Positions 1 through 6,931 of a DNA stretch of 9,943 nucleotides are shown piece by piece. Origin of the DNA: Saprospiraceae bacterium (GTDB taxonomy: Bacteria; Bacteroidota; Bacteroidia; Chitinophagales; Saprospiraceae); the NCBI GenBank assembly GCA_017995875.1, contig JAGOIB010000048.1, forward strand, positions 3,617 to 13,559, written 5' to 3'. The first letter of the stretch is position 1. Every line of letters starts with the position of its first letter. The position numbers were made by a program, and so were the translations under genes. The notes beneath the pieces are model-generated. The model ran no database searches. It saw only the letters and a program-made list of their open reading frames with translations, and was not told the origin of the DNA.

Positions 1-2234
1 TGTGCATTAAAAGCTATTGTCAAGCCACCACATTGAGGATCAAATGAACATTCATCAAGATCTTCTATTGGAGCCATTACTGGAGGCACATTATTCATCA
101 CCTTAATCACCTGAACATGTGTCCATATGCCTACGTTTGGCGTATTTAACTGACACCAATCAACAACTTTCCAAGTCCGTAGAATCTTGAAACAAGCCTG
201 ATCTGCATTTGAAAAATCAAAAACATCATCGTCATGCGTTGCACCCACCAGATCACAAGGTCCATCTGCCAATGTTGGTTCATTGTACGGTGCCTCAAGA
301 TCTTCCGGGTCTAGCAAATCGATTTCACAAATATTAAAAGTTGTCAGATCAGCGGGCCAGGTAATGTCCCCTTCATCAAAAAGGTTATAATTTATAACGG
401 TTATGGTTTGTTGACATGAATTTTGAAAGCCTCCGTCATCCGTGGCAATAAACGTCCTGACAATAGTACCGACACCGCAATTGTTGATCGAAATAACCGG
501 ATCAGTTTCTTCAATTCCTACGTGGCAATTATCAGTGGCCAATCCATCCAATCCGATGCATTGTAAGCCGGGATTACCCGGTACACCCGGATCATCTAAA
601 CAAATCTGTTCTCTTTCTGCTTCTGAAAAAACTATCGATCCAAACACATCCAGATTCTGCGGAGTGTATGGAAACTGGCAACTTATTGTCAAATCACTTG
701 GACAGATAATCTGTGGGGGCAACTTATCCTGCACCTCCACCTGAACCATGCAATCATTAAAGTGACCCTGGAGGTATGTATCAGAAACAGGTCCAGGTAC
801 TGGAGGAATATCATACACCCTGAAAACAACCATGATATTATTGTGATTGATATCCTCACAACAGAACTGGATGTAATCATCAAACAAGTTATTTGGATTT
901 CCGGCATTAGCACAGGTATAACCTACCGGTGAACTCATGCGTCTAACTTTAAAATATACATCACCGCAGTTATCTGTGCTGCCAGCATTAAATATATACG
1001 CTGGCACATCCGCATACCCTTCATTGTTAACCGGAATTGCTAATGTCTGGTGGCAGACCGGAGCCGGTGGTTGAAGATCCTGAACATTTAAAAACATCGT
1101 ATCTCTTCCGGACAATAAACATTCATTCGTTGCTATATAGATGATCCTATGAATACCAATAGGCAGCCCGGTTACCAGTCCACCATTTGAATTAATGGTT
1201 CCAAATGGGCCCTCCATCCGTACATTCCAATTTGCTGAACAATCTTCTGTTACAGTTGCAGGAGGCAATAAAACACTCGCAGTACAAGTGGATGCACCTG
1301 TTGTTACAGTCATATCAGCAGGTGCTGTTACTACCGGAGGTGTGGTATCGATTACTTCAATGACCTGAACACTCGAGCTCGATTGATTATTAGCACACCA
1401 ATCGACTACCACCCAGGTTCGGAATATTTTATATGAACCGGAACACAAGGGAGCCTGAAGGTCTGTAGACGTCGCTGTTAGATTGCAAAAAGTTCCAACG
1501 AGAATATCTCCTCCATTGACAGAAGGATAGCCTGTGTTGGCCGGCAACGTATTAGGTGTAGGGAAACAATTTAATGCGTTAGGTCCGGTCAAATCTGGTG
1601 GAAAATCTACATCAAGAAGATCCGCTTTTTCCAGGGAGATTAGTTGTTCACATATGGCCGCATTGCCAAATTCATCACGAACAGTGTATGTTCTTAGATA
1701 TTGAGATACGATCTGACCCACGCAATTTCCCGCAGATATAAGCTGATCGTCAATGGATACAGTTGTTGTAGAACAATCAGATATGTCACCAGGAAGCAAT
1801 GCATTATATATTGATAGGTCCGTGGTGCATTCCAGCGTGACATCATCAGGGCAATTGAGAATCGGAGCCTGCTTATCCACTACAATGATCATCATCATAC
1901 AAGATTGACCGGAAGCAGGATGGGTAATACTTACCATATAGGTATTGCCTATCATACTACTATCAATGACATTTCCAATTGAATTGCCATTGACCAGAAT
2001 ATCAACTATAATCTCTCCGGGACATCCAAAGATGCCAACTCCAAGAAGTTGATAGGTAAGAACATCCTCACAATCAGAAGAGAGTCCGATGGGGACAGGA
2101 GGTTCCATTGGAAGACAGGACATAACACATCCCTGAGCCTGAAGGCGGGAGGCGTTACCCAATAAGCAAGAGGCTAAAAGGATCATGCAGGTAAATGCGA
2201 ATCCTTTAAAACCAGGTGTAACCAGTTTTTTCAT
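1..2234 (-). CDS. Large secreted cysteine-rich multi-repeat (HYR-like) surface protein, C-terminus beyond window
   Basis: An uninterrupted minus-strand frame runs from ATG at 2234-2232 to the window edge (744 residues, no stop), so the gene is 3'-truncated only by the window. ATG 2234 is the first ATG after an in-frame stop upstream. Residues 1-34 form a Sec signal peptide: a KK start, a hydrophobic core at about 11-26, and probable cleavage near LQAQ. The mature part is cysteine-rich and built from beta-sandwich repeats resembling HYR/Ig-like domains. Hallmarks recur: P-x-D-[VLM]-T after a DxxxP linker at about 120-134, 296-310 and 503-516; PxDLT at 212-215 and 627-631; RTW-x-VVDWC at 272-280 and 686-694; and R-T-[YF]-x-[VA]-x-D at 181-187 and 593-599. 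Such proteins in Saprospiraceae are usually thousands of residues long and end in a T9SS sorting domain, but that end is not visible here. A role as extracellular adhesin or matrix protein is inferred; no catalytic motif was seen. Confidence 0.9.
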   Translation of the reverse strand, partial: MKKLVTPGFKGFAFTCMILLASCLLGNASRLQAQGCVMSCLPMEPPVPIGLSSDCEDVLTYQLLGVGIFGCPGEIIVDILVNGNSIGNVIDSSMIGNTYMVSITHPASGQSCMMMIIVVDKQAPILNCPDDVTLECTTDLSIYNALLPGDISDCSTTTVSIDDQLISAGNCVGQIVSQYLRTYTVRDEFGNAAICEQLISLEKADLLDVDFPPDLTGPNALNCFPTPNTLPANTGYPSVNGGDILVGTFCNLTATSTDLQAPLCSGSYKIFRTWVVVDWCANNQSSSSVQVIEVIDTTPPVVTAPADMTVTTGASTCTASVLLPPATVTEDCSANWNVRMEGPFGTINSNGGLVTGLPIGIHRIIYIATNECLLSGRDTMFLNVQDLQPPAPVCHQTLAIPVNNEGYADVPAYIFNAGSTDNCGDVYFKVRRMSSPVGYTCANAGNPNNLFDDYIQFCCEDINHNNIMVVFRVYDIPPVPGPVSDTYLQGHFNDCMVQVEVQDKLPPQIICPSDLTISCQFPYTPQNLDVFGSIVFSEAEREQICLDDPGVPGNPGLQCIGLDGLATDNCHVGIEETDPVISINNCGVGTIVRTFIATDDGGFQNSCQQTITVINYNLFDEGDITWPADLTTFNICEIDLLDPEDLEAPYNEPTLADGPCDLVGATHDDDVFDFSNADQACFKILRTWKVVDWCQLNTPNVGIWTHVQVIKVMNNVPPVMAPIEDLDECSFDPQCGGLTIAFNA

Positions 2235-2303
2235 AAAAGACAATTTGGGTTCTTCAATCGTTACTACTGCTTTGGGAGCATGTCTCTGGGATGGGACGGA
2301 ATT

Positions 2304-2367
2304 ACATATTACAAATATCTATAAATTGATTTTATCAGTTAATTAAGTGAATACACATTACAAATAT
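2304..2367. repeat. Near-direct repeat pair in divergent promoter region
   Basis: ACATATTACAAATAT at 2304-2318 recurs as ACACATTACAAATAT at 2353-2367 (14 of 15 identical), 49 bp apart. Each copy is followed within about 15 bases by TTATCAG (2332-2338 and 2378-2384). The second copy is also the left arm of an imperfect inverted repeat. Both lie 70-135 bp upstream of the minus-strand start at 2234, where operator sites or duplicated promoter elements would be expected. AT-rich sequence gives such matches by chance more easily, so function is unproven. Confidence 0.5.
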
Positions 2368-2378
2368 ATGTAATATGT
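2353..2378. promoter_or_regulatory. Imperfect inverted repeat, possible operator
   Basis: Arms 2353-2362 and 2369-2378 are complementary at 9 of 10 positions (ACACATTACA against TGTAATATGT, with one C/A mismatch) around a 6-base AATATA centre. The dyad overlaps the candidate minus-strand -7 element at 2361-2368. That arrangement would suit a dimeric regulator or simply an AT-rich promoter core. It is a site candidate only. Confidence 0.35.
2361..2368 (-). promoter_or_regulatory. Candidate Bacteroidota -7 promoter element for the repeat-protein gene
   Basis: On the minus strand this reads TATATTTG, matching the Bacteroidota -7 consensus TAnnTTTG. The near-copy at 2312-2319 reads GATATTTG, one base off. 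No good TTG-type -33 element is visible at the expected distance of about 19 bp upstream. It would give a 5' leader of roughly 120 bases for the gene starting at 2234. Confidence is low because the motif is short and the region AT-rich. Confidence 0.3.
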
Positions 2379-2448
2379 TATCAGGTGCACCCCGATTTTG
2401 TACTTTTTTTTCAATATTTATTTAACATATAAAATATGGATTTATTTG

Positions 2449-2473
2449 TATAATGCTGTTATTCAGCATTATA
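2449..2473. other. Perfect 10-bp hairpin in intergenic region
   Basis: TATAATGCTG (2449-2458) and CAGCATTATA (2464-2473) are perfectly complementary around a 5-base TTATT loop. On the plus strand the stem is followed a few bases later by ATTTTTAG, a weak T-tract, so it could be a terminator-like or attenuator structure or the end of a short transcript. No gene ends nearby on either strand, so ordinary gene termination does not explain it. Only the symmetry is certain. Confidence 0.5.
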
Positions 2474-2717
2474 ATGCATTTTTAGCGCCTTTTATCCCTC
2501 GGATTTATTGTGATTTTTCCACCTGAAAAATTTCAATTTTACGCCTTTCAATGCCTCAACAAACCATCCTTTTTGAGAATCCTAAAGATTTCAGCAACTC
2601 TTTGATGTGTTATCCTTACTTTATTCCTGCCAGCTTCCTAATCATATATACCCTATTTTAAAAAAAAGGCAGCTTTCTATTACGATCACTATACGTCAAC
2701 CAATTCTAACAATTGAA

Positions 2718-2748
2718 AACCCCTTCCATCCAGTCTTTCTAAGGGGTT
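2718..2748. other. 8-bp hairpin upstream of FG-GAP lipoprotein gene
   Basis: AACCCCTT (2718-2725) pairs with AAGGGGTT (2741-2748) across a 15-base loop. The right arm overlaps the TTG codon at 2747, the furthest-upstream possible start of the next gene. If transcribed, the hairpin would bury that codon, which is one reason to prefer the ATG at 2825. It may be a leader element or chance. Confidence 0.4.
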
Positions 2749-2763
2749 GATTGAATTTTATAA

Positions 2764-2771
2764 TAAATTTG
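2764..2771 (+). promoter_or_regulatory. Candidate Bacteroidota -7 promoter element for the FG-GAP/lipoprotein operon
   Basis: TAAATTTG is an exact match to the Bacteroidota -7 consensus TAnnTTTG, placed 53 bases before ATG 2825. Transcription would then begin near 2778 with a leader of about 45-50 bases, excluding the TTG at 2747 as a start. TTG trinucleotides at 2747 and 2751 are the nearest -33-like sequences, but their spacing (about 10-14 bp) is shorter than usual. Confidence 0.35.
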
Positions 2772-2824
2772 CCTTACGTTATAGGCCTATTAGCATAAAT
2801 CACCTTCAGTCAACCTCCCAACTA

Positions 2825-5800
2825 ATGAAAATTCCATTCCTCACTATACTTCCAGGTTCATCTCAGCCAATCCCCAAATTATTTTACTACTTGCTTCTGG
2901 CTGTTGCACTAACACCACTTTCTTGTACGAAAACGCCTGGTGAAAAGAATATTGCAGGTGATGAAACACTCACAGCGAAAGAACCCTTGCTCAGGCTATT
3001 AACCTCTGATGAAACAGGAATACACTTCAGCAATACGATCAATGAAACCTTTGAAATGAATATCACCACCCACATCAATACATCAAATGGTGGTGGTGTG
3101 GCCATTCTTGATGCCAATAAAGATGGTCTGCAGGATGTATATTTTATTTCAAGCTCAGGAGAGAATAAGTTCTTCCTCAATCAGGGGAACCTGAAATTCA
3201 AGGATATAACCGCTACTGCAGGCTTAGCTTCAGCTGAAGGATTCGAAGTAGCGGTTACAGCAGTGGATATTAATAATGACGGTTATCTTGACATATACGT
3301 CTGCAGGGCTGGCCCATTAGAAGAAGAGGCACGACGAAACAAACTCTTTGTCAATAATAAGGATTTAACCTTTACTGAACGTTCAGCTGAATACGGCCTG
3401 GATGACAAATCAGCATCAATGGGTGCTAATTTCTTTGATTATGATAATGATGGCGACCTTGATCTATATCTTCTCAACTATCCTGTCGATTTTCAATATA
3501 CCAGTAAAATCAATGTTAAGCCTAATGCTGATAGCACTGCGGTAGAACCCATACTTGATCCAATTCATGAATATGATTCACACAGGTTCTATCGCAACGA
3601 TGGCCCGCCAGGACCAAAGGGAACAGGTGGTTTCAAAGATGTGTCCAAACAAGCTGGCATCTGGAATTTCGGATATGGCCTAAGTGTATCCATAGAAGAT
3701 TTTAATCAGGATGGTTGGATGGATGTATACGTCGCCAATGATTTTATTCAACCTGACCTACTCTATATCAACAACAGGGATGGCACATTTACAAATCAGC
3801 TTAAAAATTATGTAAAACATACCACTCAGCATTCTATGGGTACTGATCTTTCCGACTTTGACAATGACGGTTTATTTGATCTTTTTGCCGTTGATATGAT
3901 GAGTCGTACACAATACCGCAAAAAAACATTGCTCAGTACAAATTCACAAAACAAATACACAACCCTCATACGGAATGGATACTTTGAGCCAGTTGTCAGA
4001 AATGTGCTACAACACAATAATGGTAATGGCACTTTCAGTGATGTTGCATGCATGGCAAATGTCTTCGATACGGATTGGAGTTGGTCAGGTCTAATGGCAG
4101 ACCTGGACAATGATGGATGGAAAGATTTGCTGGTGACCAATGGTTACCAACGTGAAGTGACAGATCTGGATTTCATCAATTTCAAATTCGCAGATATCAA
4201 AGCTAAAGGTGCTATTAAAAGTCAATTTCAGGAGGTTCATGACTTTCTGAATATAATCCCGCAATACAAACTCAGAGACTTTGTCTTTAGAAATAAAGGC
4301 GACATGACCTTTGAGGATAAAACAGGACAATGGATGACTAATCCTCCTACCTGGTCTAATGGTGCCGCCATGGCTGATTTAGATAATGATGGCGATCTTG
4401 ATTATCTGGTCAACAATATAAATGATGAAGCTTTTGTCTATCAAAATCTCGCCAGCGATAATAAAGAAAACAATTTTTTGCAAATGACATGTACTGGTCC
4501 TGCATCAAATCCCTTTGCCATCGGGACTACAGTCAGGATATACTATAATGATCAACAACAGTATTTCCTGATGACGCCATTACGTGGCATATTTTCATCT
4601 GTTGAATACCTGGTACACTTTGGACTTGGTATGACCAAGATAGTTGATCGTGTAGAAGTCAGATGGCCTGATGGAAAGATTCAGATTCTTAATCAGGTTG
4701 CCGCCAATCAACGATTGCATTTATCGTACGCGGATGCAGTCGCACCACAATCTATACCTGATGAAAAAACAATTACCCAATTCACTGATATTTCAACGTC
4801 GTCCAAACTTTCCTTTACACATATAGAAAATGATTTCGTGGATTTTGAAAGTTATTTTCTCATGCCATGGGCACTGTCCGACCTGGGACCATTGATGGCT
4901 ACGGCAGACGTCAACAAGGATGGGTTGACGGATGTGTATATTGGTAACTCCTTTGGAAAAAGTAGTGGTTTGTATGTCCAGAATGCAAATGGTACATTTT
5001 CTATTTTAAGTCAGCCGCAATGGCATGCTGATTCTATTTATGAAGATCATGGCGCTGTTTTTTTTGATGCTGATATGGACAACGATATGGATTTGTTTGT
5101 GATCAGTGGTGGGTATGAAAGTATTTCACCGCAGGCCTGGCAATCCAGGTTATATATTAATGACCAGGGAAAGAATTTTATACATGCCAGGGGAGCAATT
5201 CCATTATTGAAGGATATATGTTTAAGGGCAGTTCCATTTGATTTTGATGAAGATGGTGATATCGATTTGTTCCTGGGAGGTAGAGTCGTTGCCGGCAAAT
5301 ATCCAACTGTTCCTGAAAGCTATATCCTTCGGAATGACAGAAATAAGTTTACTGATGTTACCAGTGAAGTATCAAAAGATTTTGGCCATGTAGGCATGGT
5401 TACTGATCTTCAGATTGCCAACATTGATGAGAATCCTGATAAGGAACTTGTCGTTGTTGGCGAATGGATGGCAATAACTGTTTTTAAGCTTAGTAAAGGA
5501 AAAGTTGAAAAGACCGACGCTAAAGAATATGGTCTGGATAAATCCAATGGCTTCTGGAATAAATTAGTTATTGCAGATATTGATGGTGATGGTGACAATG
5601 ATTTAATCACCGGAAACCTGGGCTTGAATTCACAATATCGTGCTTCACCTGAGCAACCGATTCAATGTTATGCCGGAGATTTTGACCAAAACGGTAGTAT
5701 AGATCCCATCATGACATACTATGAAGGAGAAAACTGTTTTCCATTTGTTCAAAAAGATGTGTTGATCAAACAGATCCCCGTGATGAAGAAGAAATTTGTG

Positions 5801-6256
5801 TTTGCTAAGGACTATGCTAAAGCTACTATTCAGGATATTCTTTCTCCAAAACAACTAAAGGAATCAACACTTTTATCATGTTACATGGTGGAGTCGGGTT
5901 GGTGGGAAAATAAGGAAGGACAATTTACCTTTCATGCATTTCCATCGCAGGCCCAGGCTTCTCCTATCAATGGCATTATAGTACATGATCTGAATCATGA
6001 TGGTTTTCCGGATATACTTGTGGCAGGGAATAAATACAGAATGGAAGTAGAAACCGGACGTCTTGATGCAGGTATTGGAACCTTTTTACAAGGCAATGGT
6101 AAAGGTATATTTACCTCGGTTAATAATTTACAAACAGGTATTTGGGCTATGAATGAAGCCAGGGACCTTGCACTATTGAACGGTCCTAACGAAAAATTAA
6201 GAATCATTATTTCGAACAACAATGCTCCGGTTCAGGTCTTCGAAGAAAACAAATAA
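2825..6256 (+). CDS. FG-GAP/VCBS repeat lipoprotein with internal UnbV/ASPIC domain (CRTAC1-like)
   Basis: This encodes a 1,143-residue protein. I chose ATG 2825 over the in-frame TTG 2747 (26 residues longer) because it places a lipoprotein signal directly at the N-terminus: hydrophobic YYLLLAVAL at 21-29, then LSC with Cys34. Thirteen Ca-binding-type D-x-[DN]-x-[DN]-G-x-x-D loops or close variants start near residues 96, 148, 205, 292, 344, 426, 518, 695, 748, 806, 918, 952 and 1055, as in integrin-like beta-propeller blades. Between the seventh and eighth lies a UnbV/ASPIC domain (about 565-635) with HFGLG (598-602) and VRWPDG (612-617). In many shorter relatives this domain is C-terminal; here it separates two repeat blocks, suggesting two propellers. 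The protein is probably anchored on the outer membrane, in adhesion, glycan binding or scaffolding; the ligand is unknown. It is first of two genes, followed 26 bp later by a small lipoprotein gene. Confidence 0.95.
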   Translation: MKIPFLTILPGSSQPIPKLFYYLLLAVALTPLSCTKTPGEKNIAGDETLTAKEPLLRLLTSDETGIHFSNTINETFEMNITTHINTSNGGGVAILDANKDGLQDVYFISSSGENKFFLNQGNLKFKDITATAGLASAEGFEVAVTAVDINNDGYLDIYVCRAGPLEEEARRNKLFVNNKDLTFTERSAEYGLDDKSASMGANFFDYDNDGDLDLYLLNYPVDFQYTSKINVKPNADSTAVEPILDPIHEYDSHRFYRNDGPPGPKGTGGFKDVSKQAGIWNFGYGLSVSIEDFNQDGWMDVYVANDFIQPDLLYINNRDGTFTNQLKNYVKHTTQHSMGTDLSDFDNDGLFDLFAVDMMSRTQYRKKTLLSTNSQNKYTTLIRNGYFEPVVRNVLQHNNGNGTFSDVACMANVFDTDWSWSGLMADLDNDGWKDLLVTNGYQREVTDLDFINFKFADIKAKGAIKSQFQEVHDFLNIIPQYKLRDFVFRNKGDMTFEDKTGQWMTNPPTWSNGAAMADLDNDGDLDYLVNNINDEAFVYQNLASDNKENNFLQMTCTGPASNPFAIGTTVRIYYNDQQQYFLMTPLRGIFSSVEYLVHFGLGMTKIVDRVEVRWPDGKIQILNQVAANQRLHLSYADAVAPQSIPDEKTITQFTDISTSSKLSFTHIENDFVDFESYFLMPWALSDLGPLMATADVNKDGLTDVYIGNSFGKSSGLYVQNANGTFSILSQPQWHADSIYEDHGAVFFDADMDNDMDLFVISGGYESISPQAWQSRLYINDQGKNFIHARGAIPLLKDICLRAVPFDFDEDGDIDLFLGGRVVAGKYPTVPESYILRNDRNKFTDVTSEVSKDFGHVGMVTDLQIANIDENPDKELVVVGEWMAITVFKLSKGKVEKTDAKEYGLDKSNGFWNKLVIADIDGDGDNDLITGNLGLNSQYRASPEQPIQCYAGDFDQNGSIDPIMTYYEGENCFPFVQKDVLIKQIPVMKKKFVFAKDYAKATIQDILSPKQLKESTLLSCYMVESGWWENKEGQFTFHAFPSQAQASPINGIIVHDLNHDGFPDILVAGNKYRMEVETGRLDAGIGTFLQGNGKGIFTSVNNLQTGIWAMNEARDLALLNGPNEKLRIIISNNNAPVQVFEENK

Positions 6257-6282
6257 TAATCACTTTCATTTAATCATTGAAT

Positions 6283-6912
6283 ATGTACTCCTCTGGTCAA
6301 CAATCAATCCTTCAATTTACTTTCTTCGTGGTTGTATTTTGTTCTATGATTTCATGTGGTGGACCACAGCAACCTAACACCGAAATAAAGGAGACAACGC
6401 ATACTACCATCGTATTTGATACTGTTCAGAAAGCACGTATTGACTCAATGGTGGAAACGATCAACTCCGGGTTGAATGCAACAGGAGGTCCGAGCAAAGT
6501 CCCCTATCCGCTTTACAGTCAAAATGACACATTATATTATTGGGAAGTTCAAGATCAATCTGCTCGAATTTCTATCGAATGGAATTTGCCCATTGAAATT
6601 GTATGGCCAACCTTTTTTATTTACAAAGGAGAATTGGTATTCGTTCGATACCGTTACGCGCGTAACGATCCACCATCTAATTCCAGTGTATTTGAGAGTA
6701 TGATTTATTTGGATAAAGGCGTAATAATCTATTGTGAGGAAAGAGGCCAGCCTTTAAGTGAAGGAGAAACACCCGGCTTGCTCAGGGAATTGGAATACAA
6801 TAGAAGTCCTCGCACATACGGTGCAATTGAAGATGATTATAAGAACCACTGGAAAACTGTAAGAGCATTTATGAAAGAGCATAATGTCTTACCTCCGTAT
6901 ATCAAAGGATAA
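6283..6912 (+). CDS. Small lipoprotein of unknown function
   Basis: This encodes 209 residues from ATG 6283; a TTG at 6277 would add two residues and is less likely. The N-terminus has a hydrophobic segment (about 9-24) ending in SMISC, so Cys25 is the likely lipidation site, followed by a Gly/Pro/Gln/Asn-rich linker. The mature part is a mixed, charged globular domain with no internal repeats or catalytic motif that I recognise. It begins 26 bp after the FG-GAP gene on the same strand with no terminator between, so co-transcription is likely and it may be an accessory surface partner. It ends 19 bp before the convergent carboxylase-like gene. A 16-bp palindrome lies inside it at 6652-6667. 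The family was not recognised. Confidence 0.85.
   Translation: MYSSGQQSILQFTFFVVVFCSMISCGGPQQPNTEIKETTHTTIVFDTVQKARIDSMVETINSGLNATGGPSKVPYPLYSQNDTLYYWEVQDQSARISIEWNLPIEIVWPTFFIYKGELVFVRYRYARNDPPSNSSVFESMIYLDKGVIIYCEERGQPLSEGETPGLLRELEYNRSPRTYGAIEDDYKNHWKTVRAFMKEHNVLPPYIKG
6652..6667. repeat. 16-bp perfect GC-rich palindrome inside small lipoprotein gene
   Basis: CGTTACGCGCGTAACG equals its own reverse complement. It lies within codons for R-Y-A-R-N and is unusually CpG-rich against the AT-rich surroundings. It could be a protein-binding or methylation site, but coding constraint plus chance is an adequate explanation. Confidence 0.6.
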
Positions 6913-6931
6913 CATGTTATTCCTGAAATGA

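Larger units (their letters stand above)
2235..2824. other. Divergent intergenic region, AT-rich, with repeats and hairpins
   Basis: This stretch separates the divergently transcribed repeat-protein gene (minus) from the FG-GAP lipoprotein gene (plus). I found no convincing protein-coding frame, tRNA or rRNA in it. It is strongly AT-rich, with a T8 run near 2404 and an A8 run near 2661. It holds a 15-bp near-direct repeat (2304-2318 and 2353-2367), an imperfect inverted repeat (2353-2378), a 10-bp perfect hairpin (2449-2473), a weak 7-bp AT hairpin (2513-2531) and an 8-bp hairpin just before the plus-strand gene (2718-2748). It must carry the promoters for both flanking genes. Its length, larger than the other gaps here, leaves room for regulation or a small RNA, but neither is demonstrated. 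Confidence 0.75.

Noticed and set aside
442..744. 100-residue open frame on the plus strand
   Set aside because: Lies wholly inside the minus-strand secreted repeat-protein gene, with no recognisable motif; an antisense shadow.
2513..2531. 7-bp AT-rich stem ATTTTTC / GAAAAAT with 5-base loop
   Set aside because: Short and nearly all A/T; expected by chance in this AT-rich stretch and not linked to any gene end.
2747..2824. 26-residue N-terminal extension of the FG-GAP protein from TTG 2747
   Set aside because: The TTG lies in a hairpin arm and probably upstream of the promoter; the extension would displace the lipoprotein signal from the N-terminus.
3826..4330. Two minus-strand open frames of 104 and 79 residues
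   Set aside because: Antisense to the FG-GAP gene, whose repeated Ca-loop codons create open frames on the opposite strand; no coding signature of their own.
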